Under the pieces are notes generated by a model. The model saw nothing but the letters and a program-made list of their open reading frames with translations. It was not told the origin of the DNA and searched no databases. A stretch of 64,000 nucleotides of DNA from NCBI RefSeq assembly GCF_963422355.1, contig NC_085100.1, forward strand, positions 5,855,068 to 5,919,067, read 5' to 3'. The position numbers and the translations under genes are program-made. Within the stretch, counting starts at the first letter, position 1. The number at the start of each line of letters is the position of its first letter. The DNA is from Corticium candelabrum (lineage: Eukaryota; Porifera; Homoscleromorpha; Homosclerophorida; Plakinidae). Positions 45,991 to 58,395 of this stretch are shown here, piece by piece.

Positions 45991-46970
45991 CATTTCTTAC
46001 TGGATCTGTCCCATCTGTAGTATTGTGGCACATCGCAATACAATAGAGTTTTGGCAAAGTCGTCTTCTCGGCAGAGGTCGAAGAATGCTGTCAAAGTAGT
46101 TCTAGGTGGCTCTGCTATTCTGTCTCTTACGTTGTCTTCGGTAAAATACACGCGTTGCCCATTCTCCAGGTGCACGTACAAATGCTCCACCGGTGGATAC
46201 CTGTGATGAATCGGGAAGTCAAGAATACGCCATGTTGCTTCACTGCTGCATATGTATCTTCCAATCTCGTACTTTGAAACCTCATCCCTCCTCATTTCTT
46301 GCCGTTCAAGCCCGAATACTGCCTGATCGCTACCTTTGTTGACGTATTTACATATGTACTTGATCGATTTCACTGTATTGCAGTACTCAACATTAATGTG
46401 CGCATTGAAGATCTTGGACAGTATAGGGCAATAAGGGACCACCCACTTGTTATCAATTTCCACTTTGTTGCAACCTAAGATTGTCACTTTTGCTGTAAAT
46501 CCACCATCTCCCGCCTTTCTTCTGCGGTAAAGTGGGTACCCGTCGTGCCCTGTCTGAGTCTCCTGGAGAAGCTCTCTTGGATATCGTTTCGTACACTTGC
46601 CGTCTTTCATGCATGGCGACTTTCGGTTTAGTGCACCACATGGCCCATGGATCATGTGCTTCTTGATGATGTTGTAGAGCATTGAGTCTTCTTCGGGGTT
46701 GGGTATCTCTGCACTAATAATAGGGTCGACATCAGCAGGGTGGAGTTTCTCTTCAAGCCACACCAAGATATGCGAATGGGGGAGGCCCCGCTTTTGCCAC
46801 TTGATGGAGGACATGTGACAGCGTGTTGTGCCAAAGATGGCACCGTTGATGAGCAATTCCATTAGCTTTTTAAACTTCAGGCGAAAGACTCTGGCCAGAA
46901 GGTCGTGTCTGTTCTGGGATGTTTGTCCTCTCATCAGCTCATTTTTATCTCCGGCCAAGAGGGGTTGCAT
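45985..46970 (-). pseudogene. Helitron rolling-circle Rep domain (HUH, two Tyr)
   Basis: The frame includes KRGLPHSHILVWL, where His-Ser-His at about residues 65-67 of this frame is the HUH metal site, and IKYICKYVNKGSDQ, with the two catalytic Tyr about four residues apart (about 205 and 209). CMKDGKCTKRYPREL is the conserved Cys-rich step between them. The nuclease nicks and joins single strands in rolling-circle transposition. The frame shifts near 45985, so the protein is broken. Confidence 0.9.
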
Positions 46971-47374
46971 GTAAAAGTTATAAAAAGATCAGGACGGCCG
47001 TACTTTCTGACATACGTCATTGCATCTTGAGTTTTCTCATGCATGTACCTGGGACCGCCAGTGAAAGAAGATGGAAGAATGACTGCTCGTCCAAGGTCAG
47101 TATCTTGGCTATCCTGGGCGAGCGCATCTTTTAGGTGGATGTAGCTGTCGACTCGCAATTTGCTCTGATTGTGGCGTACGTAGCGGAGACGTTCTTCCTC
47201 AATCTTAGCGTACATATCGACTAAAAACTGATGGAAGAGGTTTTTGGTTCTAAGTAGGTGGTTAAAATTGTTGGTCCTCACCATGATTCTGTAGGCGTAG
47301 AAGTCCATAGCGGATACTTTCTTGTTGGTAGTCAAATCTGTTCTTGGGTCAACTTCACAAAATTGACATGACAA
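46934..47374 (-). pseudogene. Helitron Rep-helicase, N-terminal Helitron-like domain
   Basis: 146 codons with AMDFYAYRIMVR, LFHQFLVDMYAKIEEERLRY and YGRPDLFITFTCNPSWPEIK, the Helitron_like_N region before the HUH motif. The first 100-300 residues usual in Helitron proteins are missing: the frame starts about 25 bp from the element end, so the 5' part is deleted. A one-base frame change near 46945 leads into the next segment. Confidence 0.88.
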
Positions 47375-47413
47375 GAGAGAGGCTCGCTTCGCTCGCCAAT
47401 AAATATATAAATA

Positions 47414-48661
47414 CTAGTAAATGCTCGGTTAGCATTGTGTTTGGCGAGCGACGATGTTCTGTCTTTACCAATTCGCGTAACAATGGTTGCGTTACTTAGC
47501 AATAGTTTCTGTCAAACAAACGCGGGAACTCAGGAAACAGACTTTCAGTTGCTCTTCTAAAGTATTTTGCGTTCAATTAACCGATTCAGGCGTTCAATTA
47601 TCCGTTGCTTACGGCTGTTGTGCAACTAAATAACTTACATAGTCTGCGGTTGGGCAGCTGCTCAAATATCATCATTCATCAGCTGTATAGACGCAATAAT
47701 TTGTAATTCATCTTGACTTTAGCGTGAATTTTTAGCGTGTGTTGTATAATAATTTCTTTTGCACTAATCTTGGTGTCCCACGTCTCCGCGGAGGTCTAAC
47801 TAAGCTGTTGTGAGCAAACTAAATCTACATATCTAGGAAGCCTACAGCAACGCCTTGCTCCGTCAATCGTGGTGTAATCCGCATACTTTGTAAATCGCGC
47901 GTCTTGCGTGATACCATGCAACAGTCCATCATGCGTCGCAGCTGGTATTTAGCTAATCAAGAGCTCGAATTTCACTACTTCGCCTTCCCACCTTTCTTGA
48001 ATCAATCATTTATTGTTCAGCTGAAACGTGAGTGAGCATCATAGAAAGACGTCATGAAAGAAATGTGCGACTAAAATAATTATTTCTATATTTGTTACTT
48101 CTAATTAGGACAGAACATCGGATAATTGCTTGCCTGAGTCGGACAATTGAATGCCCGAATCGGATAACTGAACGCCCAATTCGGATAACTGATTGACTGA
48201 ATCGGATAATTGAACGCAAAATACTATAGTTGTTTTCAATTCTTCGTTCACGCTTCAATCGTCTCACTCGTTTACTGAGATAGTCGCGTAACAATGGTCG
48301 CATAGTCACGTGATAATGGTTGCGTCACAATAGTTTCTGTCAAAGTAACGCGCGGAAACTCAAAAAACAGACTTTTCCCTTCTTTTAGCTTTTTTCTTTC
48401 CATTCCGTTTGTCACGCATCAGTCTCCTTTGCTCTTTAGTCGCGTAAGGGAGCAAAATCGAGAGTCGTTTCACTCTTATCGCCACGAAATTACAATTGAG
48501 TCGACCCCTCGAAAAGGGGATACGTTATTCAATTTTTAGCGCATATGTTACGGAGTCAAAATTGCATTCATCTGGCATCGTCGTTTTGTCGATCCGTCAT
48601 TCCGTTATGCCGTAAATCTATATAACAAGTGCTGACGCACGCATATAAATATATAAATATA
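47414..48661 (-). mobile_element. Helitron family B, copy B7
   Basis: 1248 bp, CTAG at 47414. Separated from the 5' end of H by 14 bp of AT-rich DNA. Confidence 0.83.
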
Positions 48662-51306
48662 CTAGTAAATGCTCGCTTAGCATTGTGTTTGGCGAGCAAT
48701 GGTGTTCTGTCTTTACCTATTCGCGTAACAATGGTTGTGTTATGACGCAACAGTTTCTGTCAAACAAACGCGGGATTTCAGGAAACAGACTTTCAGTTGC
48801 TCTTCTATAGTATTTTTCTTTCAATTATCCGAATCCGATGTTCAATTATCTGAACTCGGCGTTCAATTATCCGTTGCTTACGGCTGTTGTGCAATATCAT
48901 AACTTACATAGTCTGCAGTTGGGCAGCTGCTCAAATATCATCATTCATCAGCTGTATAGACGCAATAATTTGTAATTAATCTTGACTCTAGCCTGAATTT
49001 TTAGCGTGTGTTGTAGGATAATTTCCTTTGCACTAATCTTGGTGTCCCACGTTTCCACGAAGGTCCAGCTGAGCTGTTGTGAGCGAACTAAATCTACATA
49101 TCTAGGAAGTCTACAACAACGCCTTGCTCCGTCAATCGTGGTGTAATCCGCATACTTTGTAAATCGCGCGTCTTGCGTGATACCATGCATGCAACAGTCC
49201 ATCATGCGTCGCAGCGGGTATTTAGCTAATCAAGAGCTCGAATTTCACTACTTTGCCTTCCCACCTTTCTTGAATTAATCATTTATTGTTCAGCTGAAAC
49301 GTGAGTGAGCATCATAGAAAGACGTCATGAAAGAAATGTGCACGGTTTTGACTTTATGTATCAGACTGAAACAATTATTTCTGTAAATTAGAACTTCTAA
49401 GACAGAACATCGGATAATTGAATACCTGAGTCGGATAATTGAATGCCCGAACCGGATAACTGAACTCCCAATTCGGATAACTGATTGCCTGAATCGGATA
49501 ATTGGCGAGCGAAGCGAGCCTCTCTCTTGTCATGTCAATTGAGCTCGAGATATATTTTATTTATATATTTATATATTTATATATTTATATGCGTACGTCA
49601 GCACTTGTCATATAGATTTACGGCAAAACGGAAAGACGGATCGACAAAACGACGATGCCAGATGAATGCAATTTTGGCTCCGTAACATATGCGCTAAAAA
49701 TTGAATAACGTGTCCCCTTTCGAGGGGTCGACTCAATTGTAATTTCTTGGCGAGAAGAGTCAAACGACTCTCGATTTTGCTCCCCTACGCGACTAAAGAG
49801 CAAAGGAGACCGATTCGTGACAAACGGGATGGAAAGGAAAAGCTAAAAGAAGAGAAAAGTCTGTTTTTTGAGTTTCCGCGCGTTACTTTGATAGAAATTA
49901 TTGCTACGCAACCATTGTCACGTGACTATGCGATCATTGTTACGCGACTATCTCAGTAAACGAGTGAGACGACTGAAGCGTGAACGAAGAATTGAGGACA
50001 ACTAGAGTGTTTTGCTTTCAATTATCTGAACTCGGCGTTCAGTTACCCGATTCAGGCAAGCAATTAACCGAATTGGGCGTTCAGTTATCCGATTCGGACA
50101 TTCAATTATCCGATGTTCTGTCCTAATTAGAAGTAACAAATATAAAAATTATTATTTTAGTCGCACATTTCTTTCATGACGTCTTTCTATGATGCTCACT
50201 CACGTTTCAGCTGAACAAGAAATGATTGATTCAAGAAAGGTGGGAAGGTGAAGTAGTGAAATTCGAGCTCTTGATTAGCTAAAAACCAGCTGCGACGCAT
50301 GATGGACTGTTGCATGGTATCACGCAAGACGCGCGATTTACAAAGTATGCGGATTACACCACGATTGACGGAGCAAGACGTTGTTGTAGGCTTCCTAGAT
50401 ATGTAGAATTAGTTCGCTCACAACAGCTTAGTTAGACCTCCGCGGAAACGTGGGACACCAAGATTAGTGCAAAGGAAATTATCCTACAACACACGCTAAA
50501 AATTCACGCTAAAGTCAAGATGAATTACAAATTATTGCGTCTATACAGCTGATGAATGATGATATTTGAGCAGCTGCCCAACCGCAGACTGTGTAAGTTA
50601 TTTAGTTGCACAACAGCCGTAAGCAACGGATAATTGAACGCCTGAATCGGTTAATTGAACGCAAAATACTTTAGAAGAGCAACTGAAAGTCTGTTTCCTG
50701 AGTTCCCGCGTTTGTTTGACAAAAACTATTGCTAAGTAACGCAACCATTGTTACGCGAATTGGTAAAGACAGAACACCATCGCTCGCCAAACACAATGCT
50801 AACCGAGCATTTACTAGTTGAACGCAAAATACTATAGTTGTCTTCAAATTTTTGTTCACGCTTCAATTGTCTCAGTCGTTTACTAAGATAGTCGCGTAAC
50901 AATGGTCGCGAAGTCACGTGATAATGGTTGCGTCACAATAATTTCTGTCAAAGTAGCGCGCGGAAACTCAAAAAACAGACTTTTCTCTTCTTTTAGCTTT
51001 TCCTTTCCATTCCGTTTCTCACGCATCAGTCTCCTATGCTCTTTAGTCGCGTAAGAGAGCAAAATCGAGAGTCGTTTCACTCTTCTCGCCAAGATATTAC
51101 AATTGAGTCGACCCCTCGAAAAGGTCCCTTGCTTCAATTTTTAGCACATATGTTACGGAGTCAAAATTGCATTCATCTGGCATCGTCGTTTTGTCGATCC
51201 GCCTTTCTGTTTTGCCGTAAACCCATATGACAAGTGCTGACGTACGTATATAAATATATAAATATATAAATATATAAATATATAAATATATAAATATATA
51301 AATATA
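48662..51306 (-). mobile_element. Helitron family B, copy B8, split by B9
   Basis: The two parts, 48662-49501 and 50818-51306, together make one ordinary B copy. The join reads CGGATAA + TTGAACGC, as in uninterrupted copies. The minus-strand core holds an 85-codon frame (49205-48948) with KYADYTTIDGARRCCRLPRY. Confidence 0.87.
49502..50817 (+). mobile_element. Helitron family B, copy B9, complete, inside B8
   Basis: 1316 bp from TTGGCGAGCGAAGCGAGCC to CGAGCATTTACTAG, in the opposite orientation to the rest of the array. It lies exactly between an A and a T of B8, with no target duplication. Confidence 0.92.
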
Positions 51307-52649
51307 CTAGTAAATGCTCGGTTAGCATTGTGTTTGGCGAGCGATGGTGTTCTATCTTTACCTATTGAGTGATAATTCGTGTAACAATGGTTGCGTTACG
51401 TGGCAATAGTTTCTGTCAAACAAACGCGGGAACTAAGGAAACAGACTTTCAGTTGCTCTTCTATAGTATTTGGCGTTCAATTATCCGAATTGGGAGTTCA
51501 ATTATCCGATTCAGGCGTTCAATTATCCGTTGCTTACGGCTGTTGTGCAATATCATGGAAAACTGAATAACTTACATAGTCTGCGGTTGGGCAGCTGCTC
51601 TAATATCATCATTCATCAGCTGTATAGACGCAATAATTTGTAATTAATCTTGACTTTAGCGTGAATTTTTAGCTTGTGTTGTACGATATTTTTCTTTGCA
51701 CTAATCTTGGTGTCCCACGTTTCCGCGGAGGTCTGACTAAACTGTTGTGAGCGAACTAAATGTACATATCTAGGAAGCCTACAACAACGGTTTTATCCCG
51801 TCAATCGTGGTGTAATTCGCATATTTTGTAAACCGCGCGTCCTGCGTGATACCATGCAACAGTCCATCATGCGTCTTAGCAGGTTTTTAGCTAATCAAGA
51901 GCTCGGATTTCACTACTTCGCCTTCTCACCTTTCTTGAATCAATCATTTATTGGTCAGCTGAAACGTGAGTGAGCATCATAGAAAGACGTCATGAAAGAA
52001 ATGTGCGCCGTTTTGACTTTACGTATCAGTCTGAAACAATTATTTCTATAAATTTAGTACTTCTAAGACAGAACATCGGATAATTGAATACCTGAGTCGG
52101 ATAATTGAATGCCCGAATCGGATAACTGAACGCCCAATTCGGATATTTGATTGACTGAATCGGATAATTGAACGCAAAATACTATAGTTGTCTTCAATTC
52201 TTCGTTCACGCTTCAATCGTCTCACTCGTTTACTGAGATAGTCGCGTAACAATGGTCGCGTAGTCACGTGATAATGGTTGCGTAGAATAATTTCTGTAAA
52301 AGTAACGCGCGGAAACTCAAAAAACAGACTTTTCCCTTCTGTTAGCTTTTTTCTTTCCATTCCGTTTGTCACGCATCAGTCTCCTTTGCTCTTTAGTCGC
52401 GTAAGGGAGCAAAATCGAGAGTCGTTTCACTCTTATCGCCACGAAATTTCAATTGAGTCGACCACTCGAAAGGGGACACGTTATTCAATTTTTAGCGCAT
52501 ATGTTACGGAGTCAAAATTGCATTCATCTGGCATCGTCGTTTTGTCGATCCGTCATTCCGTTTTGCCGTAAATCTATATGACAAGTGCTGACGTACGCAT
52601 ATAAATATATAAATATATAAATATATAAATATATAAATATATAAATATA
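51307..52649 (-). mobile_element. Helitron family B, copy B10
   Basis: 1343 bp with the CTAG end, iterons and an expanded (TATAAA)n tract. The 5' terminal sequence is not adjacent. Confidence 0.83.
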
Positions 52650-54035
52650 CTAGTAAATGCTCGGTTAGCATTGTGTTTGGCAAGCGATGGTGTCCTGCCT
52701 TTACCTATTTGCGTAACAATGATTGCGTTACGTAAGAATATAGTTTCTGTCAAACAAACGCGGGAACTCAGGCAACAGACTTTCAGCTGCTCTTCTCTAG
52801 TATTTTGCGTTCAATTATCCGAATCCGGTGTTCAATTATCTAAACTCGGTGTCTAATTATCCGATTCAGGCGTTCAATTATCCGTTGCCTAGGGCTCTTG
52901 TGCAATATCATGTAAACTGAATAACTTACATAGTCTGCGGTTGGACAGCTGCTCAAATATCATCATTCATCAGCTGTATAGACGCAATAATTTGTAATTA
53001 ATCTTGACTTTAGCGTGAATTTTTAGCGTGTGTTGTAGGATAATTTCCTTTGCACTAATCTTGGTGCCCCACGTTTCCGCGGAGGTCTAACTAAACTGTT
53101 GTGAGCGAACTAAATCTACATATCTAGGAAGCCTACAACAACGCCTTGATCCGTCAATCGTGGTGTAATCCGCATACTTTGTAAATCGCGCGTCTTGCGT
53201 GATACCATGCAACTGTCCGTCATGCGTCGGAGCGGGTTTATAGCTAATCAAGAGCTCGAGTTTCACTACTTCGCCTTCCCACCTTTCTTGATTCAATTAT
53301 TTATTGTTCAGCTGAAACGTGAGTGAGCATCCTAGAAAGACGTCATGAAAGAAATGTGCGACTAAAATAATTATTTCTATATTTGGTACTTCTAATTAGG
53401 ACGGAACATCGGATAATTGAATGCCCGAATCGGATAACTGAACGCCCAATTCGAATAATTGCTTGCCTGAATCGGGTAACTGAACGCTGAGTTTGGATAA
53501 TTGAACGCAAAACGCTATAGTTGTCTTCAATTCTTCGTTCACGCTTCAGTCGTCTCACTCGTTTACTGAGATAGTCGCGTAACAATGATCGCATAGTCAC
53601 GTGACAATGGTTGCGTAGCAATAATTTCTATCAAAGTAACGCGCGGAAACTCAAAAAACAGACTTTTCTCTTCTCTTAGCTTTTCCTTTCCATCCCGTTT
53701 GTCACGCATCAGTCTCCTTTGCTCTTTAGTCGCGTAAGGGAGCAAAATCGAGAGTCATTTTACTCTTATCGCCAAGAAATTACAATTAAGTCGACCCCTC
53801 GAAAAGGGTCCCATGCTTCAATTTTAGCGCATATGTTACGGAGTCAAAATTGCATTCATCTGGCATCGTCGTTTTGTCGATTTGTCTTTCTGTTTTGCCG
53901 TAAATCTATATGACAAGTGCTGACGTACGTATATAAATATATAAATATATAAATATATAAATATATAAATATATAAATAAAATATATCTCGAGCTCAATT
54001 GACATGACAAGAGAGAGGCTCGCTTCGCTCGCCAA
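52650..54035 (-). mobile_element. Helitron family B, copy B11 (complete ends)
   Basis: 1386 bp, TTGGCGAGCG at 54035 and CTAG at 52650. The core has a 69-codon minus frame (53296-53087) like that of B8. Confidence 0.86.
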
Positions 54036-54043
54036 TAAATATA

Positions 54044-55432
54044 CTAGTAAATGCTCGGTTAGCATTGTGTTTGGCGAGCGATGGTGTTCTGTCTTTACCT
54101 AGTCAGTGATAATTTGTGTAACAATGGTTGCGTTACGTAGTAATAGTTTCTGTCAAACAAACGCGGGAACTAAACAAAAAGACTTACAGTTGCTCTTCTA
54201 TAGTATTTGGCGTTCAATTATCCGTGAACGAAAAATTGAAAACAACTAGAGTATTTTCCGTTCAATTATCCGATTCAGGCAATTAGTTATCCGAATTGGA
54301 CTTTCAGTTATCCGGCTCAGGTATTCAATTATCCGATGTTCTGTCTTAGAAGTACTAAATTTATAGAAATAATTGTTTCAGTCTGATACGTAAAGTCAAA
54401 ACTGCGCACATTTTGACTTTAGCGTGAATTTTTGGCGTTTGTTGTAGGATAATTTCCTTTGCACTAATCTTGATGTCCCACGTTTCCACGAAGGTCCAGC
54501 TGAGCTGTTGTGAGTGAACTAAATCTACATATCTAGGAAGCCTACACAACGCCTTGCTCCGTCAATCGTGGTGTATTCCGCATACTTTGTAAATCGCGCG
54601 TCTTGCGTGATGCCATGCATGCAACAGTCCATCATGCATCGCAGCGGGTATTTAGCTAATCAAGAGCTCGAATTTCACTACTTTGCCTTCCCACCTTTCT
54701 TGAATCAATCATTTATTTTTCAGCTGAAACGTGTGTGAGCATCAAAAGACGTCATGAAAGAAATGTGAGACTAAAATAATTATTTCTATATTTCTTACTT
54801 CTAATTAGAACAGAACATCGGATAATTGAATGCCCAAATCGGATAACTGAACGCTCAATTCGAATAATTGCTTGCCTGAATCGGGTAACTAAACGCCGAG
54901 TTCGAATATTTGAACGCAAAATACTCTAGTTGTCTTCAATTCTTCGTTCACGCTTCAATCGTCTCACTCGTTTATTAGCTGAGATAGACACGTAACAATG
55001 ATCGCATAGTCACGTGACAATGGTTGCGTAGCAATAATTTCTATCAAAGTAACACGCGGAAACTCAAAAACAGACTTTTCTCTTCTTTTAGCTTTTCCTT
55101 TTCATTCCGTTTGTCACGCATCAGTCTCCTTTGCTCTTTAGTCGCGTAGGGGAGCAAAATCGAGAGTCGTTTGACCCTTCTCGCCAAGAAATTACAATTG
55201 AGTCGACCCCTCGAAAGGGGTCCCTTGCTTCAATTTTTAGCGCATATGTTACGGAGTCAAAATTGCATTCATTCGGCATCGTCGTTTTGTCGATTTGTTT
55301 TTCTGTTTTGCCGTAAATCCATATGACAAGTTCTGACGTACGCATATAAATATATAAATATATAAATATATAAATATAATATATCTCGAGCTCAATTGAC
55401 ATGACAAGAGAGAGGCTCGCTTCGATCGCCAA
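54044..55432 (-). mobile_element. Helitron family B, copy B12, with internal inversion
   Basis: Both ends are present, although GATCGCCAA replaces GCTCGCCAA at the 5' end. At about 54223-54412 the order and strand of the iteron region and part of the core are inverted relative to other copies. Confidence 0.82.
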
Positions 55433-55848
<416 letters not shown>

Positions 55849-56041
55849 ATTGTGAATATCAATGCAATTTTTATGAAATTTTTGTTCATCTATTGTCATT
55901 ATCATTAATTGATCATTATCTTTTTTGCTAGAATGTATAATTATTTGAAAATACAGGGATGCGTCAATTTGATTAGAAATAATTAGCTAAATCAATGTCC
56001 CACACTATAGATACTTCGAAGTCAGCACAGTGACAGAAGTG

Positions 56042-56143
<102 letters not shown>

Positions 56144-56154
56144 TTAGAGATACT

Positions 56155-56310
56155 TTTGGTAATTAATGACAGGGTACTTTTGGCCTGCCGGACAGAAAAT
56201 GTGCATTGGTAAGTCAAAGTAGGTGGCAAAATTCCTGCATCAGTTCCCCATTTACCCTGTTTTGACATTGACTCAATGTGTTCACTGTAATCACCACGAC
56301 ACCATTACGC
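56155..56310 (-). pseudogene. OTU-like protease fragment
   Basis: The frame codes for GDYSEHIESMSKQGKWGTDA, then loses about 8 bp relative to the copy at 59.2 kb and shifts. The remaining DNA still matches that copy (ACTTTTGGC, CATCAGTTCCCCAT). Neither catalytic residue is included. Confidence 0.65.
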
Positions 56311-56715
56311 GTATGCGCATCACATCAACATACTTGAACAGCATAGCACAACACTTGAACAGTCAGTCAACACAAATACATTCAGTAGCTCTCGACCAGT
56401 TTTGGGCTGCCAACACCACCTCTGACTAACTCAGCAATACACTTAGAACGCAATCCATTAGCTTTCACAATTCATACAACAAAAGAAAGATGTAATTCTA
56501 CACAATTGCTATAGAAATAATTTCAAACAATTATACGTACTCCTCAGTACTGTATCATCATAGTCTGTGATATCAACAATGCAGTGTGGAAATTACAGCA
56601 ACTGTACCAGTCACGTTAGCCAGCACAAGATGATCCTGTTACCATCGGTCACCACGATGAGGTGTGACTGGATTTTGACCGACACCCCACAGGACGACCC
56701 ACAGGGAAGGGAATC
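56311..56715. other. Unassigned sequence
   Basis: No gene or repeat recognised. Confidence 0.4.
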
Positions 56716-56975
56716 TATAAACCATACACTCCTGCGTCGACCTAACCGGTTCAGGATTAAGAAAAAAACTATAATCTACACTCTCGATCCTGCCCGACCT
56801 AACCGGTTCAGGAGGAAGAGGGAAGGAAACTATACACTATACACTCCTGTCCCGACCTAACCGATTTAGGAGAAAGGAAAAACTATAATCTACACACTCC
56901 TGCCCTGACCTAACCGGTTCAGGAGAAAGGAAAGCTATAAACTACACACTCCTGCCCGACCTAAGCGGTTATGGA
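56716..56975. repeat. Minisatellite, about five ~60 bp units
   Basis: Units contain CACTCCTGCCCGACCTAACC then GGTTCAGGAG and a purine run. The centre AACCGGTT is palindromic and lies between CTCCTG and CAGGAG, so each unit can fold. Units vary in length and sequence. Confidence 0.85.
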
Positions 56976-57765
56976 GAGAATGACGACCTCGCCAATGAAC
57001 CGAATGGACGCCTTTGTCTGCGCATTCATCTCCCAGAACTGGTCCTGTTCAGCTTTAGAGTTGTGGTAGGTGTAGAAACAGTTCTTCGACCTGCAGCAGC
57101 AGAGGGCCAGCTTGCATGCCTCACAGTACGCGGTTGAAAGGTTCCTACACACTCCACAACGAGGCCTGTTGCTGGCCTGAGTAAACAGAACATTATGGCC
57201 ATTCGTGTTACCAGTTGATGCTTTGCGGCACACCAGGTCACTGCAGTGGTACTGCTGGTTGTGGTTGTGGCTCAGCAGGTAGCAACATAACACCAGGTTG
57301 CTGTGATAGTAGAGCTGGTGGTGGTATCATCACAACTACCTGTGGTAGTGGCCTCACAACTACTTGTAGTGGTGGCATCACAACTACTTGTGGTGGTGGT
57401 GCCATCAGTTGTGGAACCACAGACCGTTGATGCATCTTAAATGGCCTCTCAGTAGATGCTGACTGATCAGTACATGTTGACCGAGTAGCAGTTGTCACAA
57501 CAGGAACAGGAACAGGTGCAGTCACAGGCAGCAGTTCAGCAGCAGTAGTAGCATTAGGAGTAGTTGCAGGAGCGGGAAGAATTGGCTGTGGCGCAAAACG
57601 ACATTCACTAAACAACCGTACCAGTTGACGTGTGATAGCAGTGTGAAGGTCGAGATGGGACATCTTCGTATCGGGATTCAGCTGTGCAAATAGAAGGATG
57701 CTATTGACTATGGCAGTTTCCACAACGTTATAAAGAAAAACGTATTATTATTGAATTGTCGCTCA
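56961..57765 (-). pseudogene. piggyBac-type transposase C-terminus with Cys-rich domain
   Basis: The upstream end has VFLYNVVETAIVNSILLFAQ, resembling the last helix of the piggyBac DDE_Tnp_1_7 domain, then a Pro/Val-rich linker of about 100 residues. After a frame change near 57260 come RCGVCRNLSTAYCEACKLAL and CFYTYHN, the Cys-rich C-terminal finger that binds piggyBac ends. The catalytic region is not visible upstream. Confidence 0.65.
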
Positions 57766-57804
57766 CGTGACCGGTTGAGCTCGATTGTTGATCTTTTTCA
57801 CATC

Positions 57805-58395
57805 TTGGCATACATCTCACCAGTACTTGATAAGCCAACAATGCGACAATATGAAAGAAGAAAGGACTTGAGCTGATAAAAAGTTCCATAAGAAAAGTTG
57901 AACAGATCTTGTAGAATAGGCGGGTCGTGTCAGGTGAGAGGTCATGTGGGACATCCCAGTACAGAATGTTGAGGTCGAGGGGTGTTGTAAGTCGCATAGA
58001 AGTGGGTCAAAATTGTATCTCTTTTCCAATACTTCAAACACCTGTACGACACAGCTGAAATTGAGATATCAGTAACACTCAATTATAGCATGCATCTCAC
58101 CAATATTTGATAATCCAGCATTGTAACAATATAAAAGAGGAAAGAGCTTGAGCTGACAAAGTTTCATAAGAAGAATTGATCAGATGCCAAAATGTTGCCG
58201 AATAGACCCAGTCAAATTAGCTTCTCTCCAATATTTCAGAGACAACTATACAACACAGAGACAGTTGCATATCAATATTCAATTACATGTAGCATACATC
58301 TCACCAGTATTTGATAAGCCAGCAGTAGCAGTATGAAAGAGGAAAGAATTGAGAAGATAAAAATTTCATAAGAAAAGTTGATCAGATTCATAATG
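57805..58395 (-). repeat. Three diverged copies of a ~100 bp cassette
   Basis: Copies at about 57807-57912, 58088-58190 and 58290-58393 share CTCACCA(A/G)TA(C/T)TTGATAA, AAGA(A/G)GAAAG and CATAAGAA. On the minus strand each can code for a hydrophobic stretch ending LAYQ(I/V)LV and is followed by a donor-like GGTGAGATG. They may be duplicated exons or simple repeats. Confidence 0.6.

Larger units (their letters stand above)
43518..47399 (-). mobile_element. Autonomous-type Helitron H, 5' end of family B and 3' end of family A
   Basis: 3.88 kb. The 5' end (47399) is TTGGCGAGCGAAGCGAGCC plus about 20 more bases shared with family B. The 3' end (about 43518-43614) shares roughly 97 bp with family A, including GCCCGTACGAAGGACGGGC and CTAG. 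A second hairpin, GCCCGTgcaacgaACGGGT, lies just inside. It encodes Rep and helicase on the minus strand. Two frame changes make it at least partly defective. The flanks are A and T with no duplication. Confidence 0.85.

Noticed and set aside
35692..55432. Regular direct repeats suggesting a CRISPR-like array
   Set aside because: Units are ~1.3 kb Helitron copies with their own ends, and the 21 bp iterons have no unique spacers; the window is eukaryotic.
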